A stretch of DNA of 36,279 nucleotides from Rhizobium sp. L43 (GTDB lineage Bacteria; Pseudomonadota; Alphaproteobacteria; Rhizobiales; Rhizobiaceae). The notes under the pieces were generated by a model. It was not told the origin of the DNA. It ran no database searches and was given only the letters and a program-made list of their open reading frames with translations. The stretch is from positions 1 to 36,279 of the forward strand of contig NZ_NWSQ01000042.1 in NCBI RefSeq assembly GCF_002531725.1, in the 5' to 3' direction. A program made the translations under genes and the position numbers. This document shows positions 25,491 through 33,509 of this stretch, in pieces. The first letter of the stretch is position 1. Every line of letters begins with the position of its first letter.

Positions 25491-26833
25491 GCGGACTACG
25501 TACGCTGCAAGGGACCTGCAGGAGCCTGGCCGACGATCTGCTGGCGGCAACCGGCGCCGAGGCCTGCGCAATCGGCTACGCCCATTTCGACCAGATTACC
25601 AAAAGCTGGGTGCTTGCCGAAGCCTCGCCGGTCGACCAGTCGGCCTATGTGAGCCGGGGCCCGACCTCGGTCTGCCTCCACCCCGCCGTCCTGGTCGACA
25701 TTGCCAATCGAGCGCGCATCGAGCGCCTCAGCCCCGTCATGATCCATACGCATCCGCACGCCGCCGGGAGGCCTGTCTTTTCGTCGATCGACGATGCCGG
25801 CGAAAAGGAGATGAAGGCCTTTTTCGACCGGCGTGCCCCGCAGGCAAGTCCATTGGCAATGGTGATCGGACCGCAAGGGCTGAGCGCCCGTCGTCTCGGC
25901 CTGCGGACGCCCGTTGACGTCTGGGAGGTCGGAACCGGGCTGACGCTGCTGAGCGACGCGGCGGCAGGCTTCCAGGAGGGCGATCTGCGCCACGATCGGC
26001 AGATCCGCGCCTTCGGCCGGGACGGCCAGCAGATGATCGCAAGGCTGAAAATCCTGGTTGTCGGCGCCGGCGGCACCGGATCGGCGACGGTGCAGCAGCT
26101 CGCCTATCTCGGAGCCGAAAACGTGACGATCGTCGATCCCGACAGCGTCGAGGCGACCAACCTCAATCGGCTGATCGGGGCGACGGCAGCAGATATCGGC
26201 ACGCCGAAGGTCGATGTCGCCCGCCGGGCCATGCTTGCCGTCAATCCGAAGGCGGCTGTGCAGGGCATTGTCGGCGATATCGTCGACGGCCCGGTCGCAG
26301 GCCTGATCGGCGGCTTCGATTTCATCTTCCTGTGCACGGATTCGCATGCCAGCCGCGCCGTCGTCGGCCAGGCCGCCTACCAGTATCTCGTGCCGGCCAT
26401 CGATGTCGGCGTCAGTGTGACGGTTGCCGACGGTCTGGTCTCGCACATGACCGGCCGGGTACAAATGCTGGCGCCCGGTCTGCCGTGCCTGACCTGCACC
26501 GGTGCCTTGAACGGCGAACAGATCCGCCGTGAGATGCTCACCCCGGCCCAACGCGCAGCCGATCCCTATGTGCTCGGCGCACATGTTCCCCAGCCCGCGG
26601 TCGTTTCCATCAATTCGACGGTCGCCTCGCTTGCGGTCACGATGTTCCTCGGAGCCGTCACGGCCATGCCCGCGCAAAGCCGCTTCCAATATTATGACGG
26701 CGTGCGCGGCACGGTGAGGCCAACGGCTGCCGCCCAGCGCTGCGGCTGCATCGTCTGTTCACCATCCGGCGCGCTCGGCCATGGCCCAAGCTGGCCGCTG
26801 CCCGTCCGCCCCGCAGGAGCACACCATGTTTGA
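25487..26833 (+). CDS. JAB/MPN deubiquitinase-like domain fused to E1 (ThiF) activating enzyme
   Basis: This 448-residue protein joins two opposite activities. Residues 1-150 are a JAB metalloprotease: candidate Glu25, HTHPHAAGRPVFSSIDD (HxH...SxxD, near 86-102). Residues 170-420 are an E1/ThiF domain with GAGGTGS (about 192), an acidic VDPDSVEATNLNRL strand, GTPKVDVARR and a candidate catalytic cysteine in LPCLTC (about 332). A CGCIVC cluster near 423 may bind zinc. E1 would adenylate the Gly terminus of the poly-ubiquitin-like protein; JAB would trim or remove it. The ATG at 25487 forms an ATGA overlap with the E2 gene and matches the domain start, so the longer frame from 25391 was rejected. 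JAB-E1 fusions beside Multi_ubiq genes are known from comparative genomics. Confidence 0.88.
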   Translation: MSGLRTLQGTCRSLADDLLAATGAEACAIGYAHFDQITKSWVLAEASPVDQSAYVSRGPTSVCLHPAVLVDIANRARIERLSPVMIHTHPHAAGRPVFSSIDDAGEKEMKAFFDRRAPQASPLAMVIGPQGLSARRLGLRTPVDVWEVGTGLTLLSDAAAGFQEGDLRHDRQIRAFGRDGQQMIARLKILVVGAGGTGSATVQQLAYLGAENVTIVDPDSVEATNLNRLIGATAADIGTPKVDVARRAMLAVNPKAAVQGIVGDIVDGPVAGLIGGFDFIFLCTDSHASRAVVGQAAYQYLVPAIDVGVSVTVADGLVSHMTGRVQMLAPGLPCLTCTGALNGEQIRREMLTPAQRAADPYVLGAHVPQPAVVSINSTVASLAVTMFLGAVTAMPAQSRFQYYDGVRGTVRPTAAAQRCGCIVCSPSGALGHGPSWPLPVRPAGAHHV

Positions 26834-28301
26834 CGAACGCCGCAACGTGCTGTGGATCGGTGAAGCGCCCGGCGCACTGATGATGCGCGAGTTTGCCAAT
26901 CGCCGTTGCATCATAGAACGATGTGATCCGACATCGCTGTTCCCGAATGCCGGCTTCGCACGTAGTGTCGTCGTGAACGTCAATGGGCGACAGGAAGACG
27001 AGCTCATCAAGGCGGTCGGACGCGACGCCCTGCAGCTTGTGGATCACGGTCTGCGCGTCGATGTGATTGCGCCCGACGATGCCGCGACGGGCCGTATCCA
27101 GGATCGTCTGGGAACGCTTGCCGGCCTACCTTCCGTCGGCCTGCATACCGCGCCTCAAGCGCCCGCCATCGCCGAGGTGATTGCCCGATACGATGCGGGC
27201 AAGGTGCCGCGCCTGGACCTCGACATCAACACGTCCGATGACCGCGAGCCACTACGCGAAGCCGACAAGATCCTGTTCAAACGGGCCTTTCCTCACTGCA
27301 GCAGGATCGCGCTTGTCGAACTGGGTGGCGGGCGCTCTGCGGCTCGCGTCTTTGCCGTCCATATGATCGTCGACCGTTCCAACATCGGTGCGTGGCCGCA
27401 ACCGGCATTCGCAAAGCTCGACCGACGCGACAAGATCGCACAGGAACACGACAATTATCGGAATTTCGCGGAGCGCTTCATCCCGTTCGGACTGCGTCCC
27501 AATATCGATGAACTGATCCACGGCAGCCAGCGCAGTCTTCTCGTCGGCAGTTTCGTTGACCGCTCGGAATCGCTCTGGACGCTTGCCCGGCGCAATGTCG
27601 CAGGATCAGCCATCACCGCCCTCTTGGATGAAACGTTGGGTGGCTGGCGCGACCAGGGTTATGCGAGCGATCCGGTCAGAGGCGCTGTCGCGGTTGCCCT
27701 CAGGAACATTGGCGTGTGGAACCCGGATCGGATTGATCCCTGTTATGTCGAGCGTGCCGCCGAGGCCGGGATCTTTGAAACACCTGAGACGTTGTGGACC
27801 GCTCTTGCATCACTTGAGCAGACCTATCGACGGGCCCCGATTCATGGTGACCTGCATGGCGACAATGTGCGGGTGCGCGGATCTAGTGCCATCCTGATCG
27901 ATCTGGCTTCGGTAACGCTCGGGCCTTTGACCGCCGATCTTGCCGCACTCGAAGCCTGGCTGGCATTCGAGTTGCCACCCGACGTCGACCAGCACCGTTA
28001 TGACGATCCGGAATGGACCACGGTGATCGAACGACTTTATGCACCAACGGCCTTTCGCCATCCCCCCGGGCCTGCTCGCCCGGCAACACGCTTTGCCTGG
28101 ATCGAAGCGGTTGTCCGCCAGATCCGCACGATGGGGATCGCCATTCAGACCTGCCCCGGCGAATACCAGACCGCCGTCGCCGTGCAGCTCCTGCGGCGCT
28201 GCCAATGGGCGGATGGTCCCGATGCCGACCGCGGGCGCCGCGCAAGGGGCTACCGGATCGCCGCCCGTCTTGTCGCCGATCTTTGCGGGGGCGCACCATG
28301 A
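26826..28301 (+). CDS. APH/choline-kinase-fold phosphotransferase with receiver-like N-terminus
   Basis: The 491 residues split in two. Residues 1-120 (NVLWIGEAPGALMMREFANR, then VVVNVNGRQEDELIKAV) have the alternating pattern of a receiver domain but no phosphorylatable Asp where one is expected. Residues 150-470 are a kinase of the aminoglycoside phosphotransferase fold: a glycine loop ELGGGRSAARVFAV (about 161), a candidate ATP Lys in AFAKLDRRD (about 196), the catalytic loop HGDLHGDN (about 340-347) and the metal Asp in ILIDLASV (about 358). All core catalytic residues are present, so it should be active. The substrate is unknown; a protein or the ubiquitin-like modifier is as likely as a small molecule. 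It overlaps the E1 gene by 8 bases and the next gene by 4. Confidence 0.75.
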   Translation: MFDERRNVLWIGEAPGALMMREFANRRCIIERCDPTSLFPNAGFARSVVVNVNGRQEDELIKAVGRDALQLVDHGLRVDVIAPDDAATGRIQDRLGTLAGLPSVGLHTAPQAPAIAEVIARYDAGKVPRLDLDINTSDDREPLREADKILFKRAFPHCSRIALVELGGGRSAARVFAVHMIVDRSNIGAWPQPAFAKLDRRDKIAQEHDNYRNFAERFIPFGLRPNIDELIHGSQRSLLVGSFVDRSESLWTLARRNVAGSAITALLDETLGGWRDQGYASDPVRGAVAVALRNIGVWNPDRIDPCYVERAAEAGIFETPETLWTALASLEQTYRRAPIHGDLHGDNVRVRGSSAILIDLASVTLGPLTADLAALEAWLAFELPPDVDQHRYDDPEWTTVIERLYAPTAFRHPPGPARPATRFAWIEAVVRQIRTMGIAIQTCPGEYQTAVAVQLLRRCQWADGPDADRGRRARGYRIAARLVADLCGGAP

Positions 28302-28843
28302 CGTCGCCAGCACGCAAGATCCGCTGGCGCGGAAGAGGCGAATATCGTGATGATACCGAAGCCTTGCTCGAACTGCCCGGCGATACCGCCGCCGTCATCC
28401 GCACCCGCCCCCGTTCGCTGTTGATAAGATGCCCAGACGGGTGCGGTGACACCCTGGTCATCAACCTTGATCCTCGAGCGGGAAAGGCATGGTCTCTGAC
28501 GGTCCGGGGCGAGCGTTGCTCGCTTTATCCGTCGGTATGGCGCGAGGACGGCTGCCGCAGCCATTTCATCGTCTGGCGTGATCATATCGTATGGTGCGGG
28601 CGCTTCGAATACGGCAATGAAGAACCGTCCTACGACGGTCGCCTCGAAGCCAAGGTCATTGCCGCATTGGATGAAGCGACCTATCGCAGCGGCTCTGATA
28701 TCGCCATCGATATCGATGAGATCCCGTGGGATGTTCTGAGGGTCTTGCGGCGACTAACCTGGGGCGGGACGGTCGAGGAAGGCGATAAGGACCGCCGAGG
28801 ACATTTTCGGCTTGCGGGCGCTGACAGCAAGGGCAGCAGGTGA
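28298..28843 (+). CDS. DUF6527-like zinc-binding protein
   Basis: This 181-residue protein, last in the operon, has the pattern of DUF6527: CPDGCGDTLVINL near residues 44-56 and CRSHFIVWRDHIVWCG near 86-101, giving four cysteines plus His that could bind zinc. A WSLTV strand and a RCSLYPSVW strand lie between. The C-terminal half is more variable. The ATG at 28298 makes an ATGA overlap with the kinase gene; the much longer upstream frame is a shadow of that gene. DUF6527 genes are seen beside bacterial ubiquitin-like gene sets, which agrees with this context. The biochemical role is unknown; it could be a substrate adaptor. Confidence 0.68.
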   Translation: MTSPARKIRWRGRGEYRDDTEALLELPGDTAAVIRTRPRSLLIRCPDGCGDTLVINLDPRAGKAWSLTVRGERCSLYPSVWREDGCRSHFIVWRDHIVWCGRFEYGNEEPSYDGRLEAKVIAALDEATYRSGSDIAIDIDEIPWDVLRVLRRLTWGGTVEEGDKDRRGHFRLAGADSKGSR

Positions 28844-28987
28844 TTTGACATCTCCAGCCCAGTGGTTTTGCCGCCATAACCATTCCTTTTGGATCAGGTG
28901 CCAGGCGCCCATGCACAGTGATCTCCGATGGATCACCTCTCGGAAGGCTGACGGAACCGATCGAGGTGGCGCCTTGGAGGAGATGTG

Positions 28988-29218
28988 ATGTCGAATAGAA
29001 GGCCGCTTAACGCCAATAGGTTAGGTGAATATGGCGAGACAACATTCAGCACTCTACGCGCCAGGGCGGGCCTGATTGCAAACAAGCCTATGCGCGAACG
29101 TGCGGGGTAGACTTTTCAGATCGAGGTTCCGCACGCTGCTCTGAAGACGTCGTTTCCTGCCGACGAGCGCTCCATTCCCGATCCACTAGTTTTCAGACAG
29201 ACGTTTGCCCCACGATAG
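28988..29218 (+). pseudogene. Remnant resembling a DUF4365-type N-terminus, interrupted by a stop
   Basis: GGAGG lies seven bases before an ATG that opens MSNRRPLNANRLGEYGETTF and continues to RAG at codon 40. There a TAG replaces the Trp-Asp expected in a RAGWDF motif. In the same frame TFQIEVPHAALKTSFPADE follows to a second stop at 29216-29218. The sequence recalls the start of DUF4365-like nuclease-fold proteins (GEYGE...RAGWDF.IEV), often found in defence islands. The rest of the gene is absent. The family match is from memory of the motif and is tentative. Confidence 0.4.
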
Positions 29219-29236
29219 CGGACACGACCGAAATTA

Positions 29237-29366
29237 CAGGATCCGTCGCGCCGCCTGCGGCGTGACGTCGAGCTTGCCCCTTCCGCCCACGCCCGGGCGC
29301 CTGAGCCTCGGCAATAGCCGTGTTGGAACGGGCGAGTACCGCGTCGATCGCAGCTAACTCCGCCGC
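29237..29366 (-). pseudogene. DUF1612 (RHE_PE00001 family) fragment with internal deletion
   Basis: The minus strand spells AAELAAIDAVLARSNTAIAEA and then, in a shifted frame, GKLDVTPQAARRIL. Both strings are hallmark pieces of the rhizobial plasmid DUF1612 family, but they normally lie about 150 residues apart. The fragment is therefore the product of a large internal deletion plus a frame change. No start or stop of the original gene is visible nearby. Confidence 0.5.
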
Positions 29367-29505
29367 GGGGGGATCGGAAATCTTGGGCCTCTCCCGTCCC
29401 CCGGTCGGCCGTGTCGCGCGGCGGCCGGTAGACCGGTAGCGACTCCTGCGCCACCGAGCCCACCCACCTCTGGTGTAATGTCCCCGCCATGACCGCGGAG
29501 TATCC

Positions 29506-29601
29506 GCAGCCCTCTGGGGTCAGCGCCCAGACGGTAACTGGAGCAGATCTGGGCGCAGCCCTCTGGGGTCAGCGCCCAGACGGTAACTGGAGCAGATCTG
29601 G
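29506..29601 (+). repeat. 49-bp tandem duplication at the left end of the IS66-type element
   Basis: Two copies (29506-29552 and 29555-29601) are identical over 47 bases and lie 49 bases apart. Each contains GCAGCCCTCTGGGGTCAGCG and ends GTAACTGGAGCAGATCTGG. The last 19 bases of copy 2 are the beginning of the IS66-type terminal repeat, so copy 1 carries a duplicated IS tip. Confidence 0.85.
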
Positions 29602-29625
29602 TGGCAGAAGGGATTCCTGTTTTTT

Positions 29626-29641
29626 GTGAATCATGATTCAC
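29626..29641. promoter_or_regulatory. 16-bp palindrome just before the transposase start
   Basis: GTGAATCATGATTCAC is perfectly symmetrical and ends eight bases before the ATG at 29649. It covers the ribosome-binding region, so it could be an operator or an RNA hairpin limiting transposase synthesis. Confidence 0.45.
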
Positions 29642-29648
29642 TTCCTTT

Positions 29649-31318
29649 ATGACGAAGCGCCGCCTCCCCATGGCCGAGCATGCCGACACGCTGTCGCTGA
29701 AGGCGCTGCGGGAGTTGGTGACTGGTCTGGTGGAGCGGGCTGATCGGGCAGAAATCCGGATCGAGAAGCTTGAGGCTGACAACCGAAAGCTTCGAGAAGA
29801 CAACGACCTGCTCAGGGTAGAGAACACGCGGCTGAAGGTCGACAACCAGCTTCTGCGCGACGAGATTGCGCGGCTTAAAAACCTGCCGCCACGCCCACCC
29901 TTCAGGCCCTCGGGTATGGACCAGGCAACGAGCGACAAGGCGGTGGCCGGCAGCCGAAAGCCGGCGCGGCGTCGCGGGCCGAAGGGCGACACGGGGAGCG
30001 CCACGCGCGAAGAGGTACTGCCTGCCAGAGCCCCACCTGGATCGCGGTTTAAAGGCTACAAGGATTGCGTGGTCCGGGATCTGGTCGTGCGGGCCGAAGT
30101 GGTGCGCTATCGCCGCGAATGCTGGGTGACACCGGAAGGACGCACGATCATTGCGCCGCTGCCAGCAGGGATAAGGGGCGGCTACGGCGCCAGTCTGCGT
30201 CGCTTCTGCCTGATGCTTCATAGCCATGGGCAGGTCACAACGCAGCGATTGACGACCTTGCTCAACGATGTCGGTGTCGAGATTTCCAAACGCCAGGTCA
30301 TCCGGTTTTTGACGCAGCGGCTGGACGGCTTTCATGCCGAGGATGCCGCCGTGCTGCATGCGGGCTTGGTCTCGGCTCCCTTTGTCACGGTCGACGACAC
30401 TGGCGCCCGTCATGCCAACCGCAATTTCCATACGACACAGATCGGAGGCGAACATTTCACCGCCTTCCGCACTACGCCGTCGAAGTCGCGGCTGAACTTT
30501 CTGGCCCTGCTGCGCGGCAACTATCAGGACTATGTTCTCAACGATGCCGCCTTCACCTTTCTGGAAGACCGTCAGGTCGACCCCGCCCTTCTGGCGCGGT
30601 TGAACACACGCCAACCGCGGCGGTTTGCCAATCAGGTTCCGTTTCTCGAGTATCTGGCCGCCAATGGGGTCGACATCTTCGACAAAGAAATAATCCGCCC
30701 GTTTGCCGAGGCCGGCATCTGGGGCGCCATCCGCCATCATGGTCTGGTCGGCAATGCGGTGATTGTGTCCGATGATGCCGGACAGTTCCGCGTCGGCACC
30801 CATGCGCTGTGCTCCACGCCGAACGGTTGCTGCACAAACTGATGCCGGCGACACCCGGCCAAGTACGGCATGTCGAAACCCTGCGGGATCTCATCTGGCG
30901 CTTTTACAAGGCCCTGAAAGCCTATCAGCGAAGACCTGATCCGCGTGCAGCCCGGAGCCTTCAGGCCCGGTTCGATCGGATTTTCTCGCTGCGCACCGGT
31001 TATGGCGACCTCGACAAACTGCTGTTTCGACTGAGACGCCGCAAGGCAGAACTGCTGCGGGTTCTCGAGCGGCCTGAAACCCCGCTCCATACCAATGCGT
31101 CGGAAAGAGATCTGCGCGGATTTGTCATCAAGCGAAAGATTTCCGGCGGCACGGTCAGTCGCAACGGTCGGCAGGCGCGAGACAGCATGCTCGGCCTGAT
31201 GAAGACCTGCCAAAAGCTCGGCCTGTCGTTCTGGCACTATCTCGGCGATCGGCTGGGGATCAATGACGAAGATCATCCTATTGCACCCCTCGCCTCGATG
31301 GTTGCAGCACGCGCCTGA
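29649..31318 (+). pseudogene. IS66/ISBst12-like TnpC transposase with one frameshift
   Basis: The first frame (29649 to about 30810) starts with a coiled coil (about residues 25-75) followed by a basic, proline-rich hinge and the catalytic core: FVTVDDTGARH (first Asp) and IVSDDAGQFRVGTHALC (second Asp). The protein then continues in another frame, HAERLLHKLMP, through to TNASERDLRGFVIKRKISGG (Glu) and the stop at 31318. The family reads THALCWVHAERLLHKL here, which implies a deletion of about four bases near 30811-30815. The DDE set is intact across the break, so inactivation looks recent. Without the deletion the protein would be about 555 residues. Confidence 0.8.
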
Positions 31319-31400
31319 ACGCTCTCGGCCCTTCGAGCACCCTGCTCTGCGTCAGACATGCTGATTGTATTGGCATGGCCACCAAATCAGCCCCGCTTAC

Positions 31401-31965
31401 CCCCCGCTTACTCAATATTTCGCCGTTTCCGTTTCATTAACCATATGAATTAATGCCGTTCTTTTCTGTCCTGGAAGCCAGGATGGCATTAACTTCCGTC
31501 ATCGCTTGCGTCGTTTAGAGTTCGCCTCACTTCCGATAAGTAATGCTTATCGGACGTGATTGCTATAACACCGCAAATCGGCGATGTCGGTCGTCCTGGA
31601 TGACCGGAAAGGCCCGGTTTTCGGCCTTCTAGGGCGATGTCGGCCGGATTAACCGGACTCGCCCAAGCAGAATTCGACCCGCGCCGTCGGGCCAAGTGAT
31701 CTGGCGCCGATACCGAAACAGACTTCAATACCCCATGAGCGAGGTCTTAGTCGTTCCACTATCTTCGGAACCATTGGTTTTCCGGCATTTCCGTCACAGA
31801 AGCCCGCAGGCACGCGTTTGCCTATGTGGACGGCCCGTCGCTCGTCTTGGGCGACGATTTGAGTCTGGCGGCCCGCTATTCAGAGCTTAAAACACGCTTG
31901 CAACTGATCATTTTCTCACGCATTCCTTATCTGTACAAAGCACCTGAAATACCCGTGAGAAAACC
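31401..31965. other. Intergenic region upstream of tnpR with palindromes, possible res site
   Basis: No gene is recognised. Two inverted repeats stand out. At 31450-31492, TTAATGCC and TCCTGG arms pair with CCAGGA and GGCATTAA. At 31532-31554, TCCGATAAG and CTTATCGGA flank a five-base loop. Serine resolvases of transposons bind paired sites in such a region next to their own gene, so this is a reasonable res candidate. The upstream flank joins the IS66-type element. Confidence 0.4.
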
Positions 31966-32883
31966 ATGGCAAAACGGCCAGGCGCCAATCCATCGTCAGC
32001 ACCCAAACGGCTTATCGGCTATGCACGCGTCTCGACTGATGATCAGGTCCATGATGCGCAGATGGACGAGTTGCGCGCCGCCGGCTGTGAGCGGATTTTT
32101 CAGGAGCAAGCATCAGGTGCTTCACGGGCACGGCCCGTCCTAACGAGACTGCTCGGCGAGCTCGCCGCCGGCGACGTGCTTGTTGTTGTCCGGCTGGATC
32201 GCCTTGCTCGGTCGGTCAGCCATCTGTTGCAGGTGATCGAGGACCTTGAAGAACGCGGCGTCCATTTCCGGTCGATCCGCGATCCGATCGATACGTCCAC
32301 ACCACAGGGCATGTTTTCCCTTCAGGTCCTCGGCGCGGTCGCGCAGCTCGAGCGGGCGCTCATCGCCGAGCGCACCAAAGCCGGCATTAAGGCGGCGAAG
32401 GCGCGCGGCAAGCTTCCTGGAAATCCGGGTCTGCGAGAACGACGGCCGGAGGCGATCAAGGCAGTCACGCAAGCACGGCATAAGTTATATCTTGATGAAC
32501 TTATTGCATCGGCGCAGACGTGGCTGCCAATGGTGCGGCAACTCCGGCCGCAGCACAGTTGGGACAATGTCGTGCGGGTGCTCAATCGCCGTGGCCACGA
32601 CTGGACCGTCGAACGCCTTCGTCGCGCTGTTCATCGCATGGTCCGCGAAAAGCTGGCGGAGAAGGAACTCCTTGCTCGGTCCCCTCGCCGCGCTCCCGAA
32701 GACTACCTGATGAAGCTGGTGGCAGCGATTGCCATTGCCGATCCCAATCTGTCGCTGCGCGACATCGCCGCGCAACTGGACCAGATGGGAGAACGGCCTG
32801 TCCGCGGCGGCAAGAAGTGGCAACCGTCCTCGGTGCGGGTCCTGCTGGACGAAGCCCACCGGTTTGGCCTCATTCGCCGCTGA
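31966..32883 (+). CDS. tnpR: Serine site-specific recombinase (long TnpR resolvase)
   Basis: This 305-residue protein is a serine recombinase of the Tn3-type resolvase group. The N-terminal catalytic domain has RLIGYARVSTDDQ (nucleophile Ser23), ASGASRARP, VVRLDRLARS (catalytic arginines) and AERTKAGIKAAKARG. The C-terminal extension of about 120 residues beyond the usual 185 places it with the long TnpR proteins of ISXc5/Tn163-like transposons. It contains a helix-turn-helix-like SLRDIAAQLDQMGERP and SSVRVLLDEAHRFGLIR. It would resolve cointegrates at a nearby res site. No transposase TnpA of that family is in the window, so it is either separated from its transposon or used for plasmid dimer resolution. 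It appears intact. Confidence 0.88.
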   Translation: MAKRPGANPSSAPKRLIGYARVSTDDQVHDAQMDELRAAGCERIFQEQASGASRARPVLTRLLGELAAGDVLVVVRLDRLARSVSHLLQVIEDLEERGVHFRSIRDPIDTSTPQGMFSLQVLGAVAQLERALIAERTKAGIKAAKARGKLPGNPGLRERRPEAIKAVTQARHKLYLDELIASAQTWLPMVRQLRPQHSWDNVVRVLNRRGHDWTVERLRRAVHRMVREKLAEKELLARSPRRAPEDYLMKLVAAIAIADPNLSLRDIAAQLDQMGERPVRGGKKWQPSSVRVLLDEAHRFGLIRR

Positions 32884-33509
32884 GGGCACGGTTCATCCGG
32901 CAACCGATGGCAGGGTGTTTCTTCTTGCCGCTATTCGACGGCATAGCTTGCAGGTCCGGCTTTGGGGATCTGCAGCGCCAGGACCGCTAGTCGCTATCGC
33001 TCCACAGTTTCGGCTCAGCGCCTACATCCTCGACCGCGGAGGCGGCTTCTTCCCCCTGCTCGCCCTCCCTCCCTCGGAACATGCTGCGGCTTCAGCCGCG
33101 GCGATTACGTTCCGTAGAGGCGCGCGGGCCATGACCCTCGACGGCGCCATTGAAAGCAGAGAACGGCCCCCTCCCCTCGCGGCCAATCCATCTCGGCCGC
33201 ACGAAGAATTCGGGCGCGAGCTAGGACCCAGTCAGACAGTGTTTGTTTCATTCAAAATCCCATAAGCGTTTCGGCGTTCTTTCGAGGATGGTCGACAATT
33301 CGGTTGGGCCTTTGTCCACGCCGGCAGCTATGATTTCTACAAGAATGACTACGGCCAAAATCTGCGAACATATTGTTTCGCGACCAGCAAGTTCCGACTG
33401 TCCTCGGAGCCTGGGAGGTCATCGTCCTGAAGCATCTCGCGGAAGCGTTGCAAAGATTACAAGCTAATGTCTGCTTTCAGTCGTGACAAACATTGTCATT
33501 GGTCGCTTG
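32884..33509. other. Gene-free stretch between tnpR and the group II intron
   Basis: I see no gene, RNA or clear repeat. Open frames such as plus 32729-33265 only extend the shadow of tnpR and have no domain. The intron's 3' junction on the minus strand borders this stretch. Confidence 0.4.

Larger units (their letters stand above)
29583..31400 (+). mobile_element. IS66-family (ISBst12-like) insertion sequence, about 1.8 kb, transposase broken
   Basis: The left end GTAACTGGAGCAGATCTGG (from 29583) pairs imperfectly with the right end, which on the minus strand reads GTAAGCGGGGCTGATTTGG from 31400; both continue TGGC. GTAA-type tips are typical of IS66. A single transposase gene without tnpA and tnpB and a length of 1818 bp suit the ISBst12 branch. 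No 8-bp target duplication is found. Just outside the right end CCGCTTAC is repeated (31404-31411), as the left tip is repeated on its side. Confidence 0.68.

Noticed and set aside
25496..26689. 397-codon minus frame opposite the JAB-E1 gene
   Set aside because: Shadow frame; all catalytic motifs lie on the plus strand.
29631..30854. 407-codon minus frame opposite the IS66-type transposase
   Set aside because: Shadow of the transposase frame; no domain.
32884..33509. Possible extra coding region after tnpR
   Set aside because: The open frame is a continuation of a tnpR shadow and shows no family feature.
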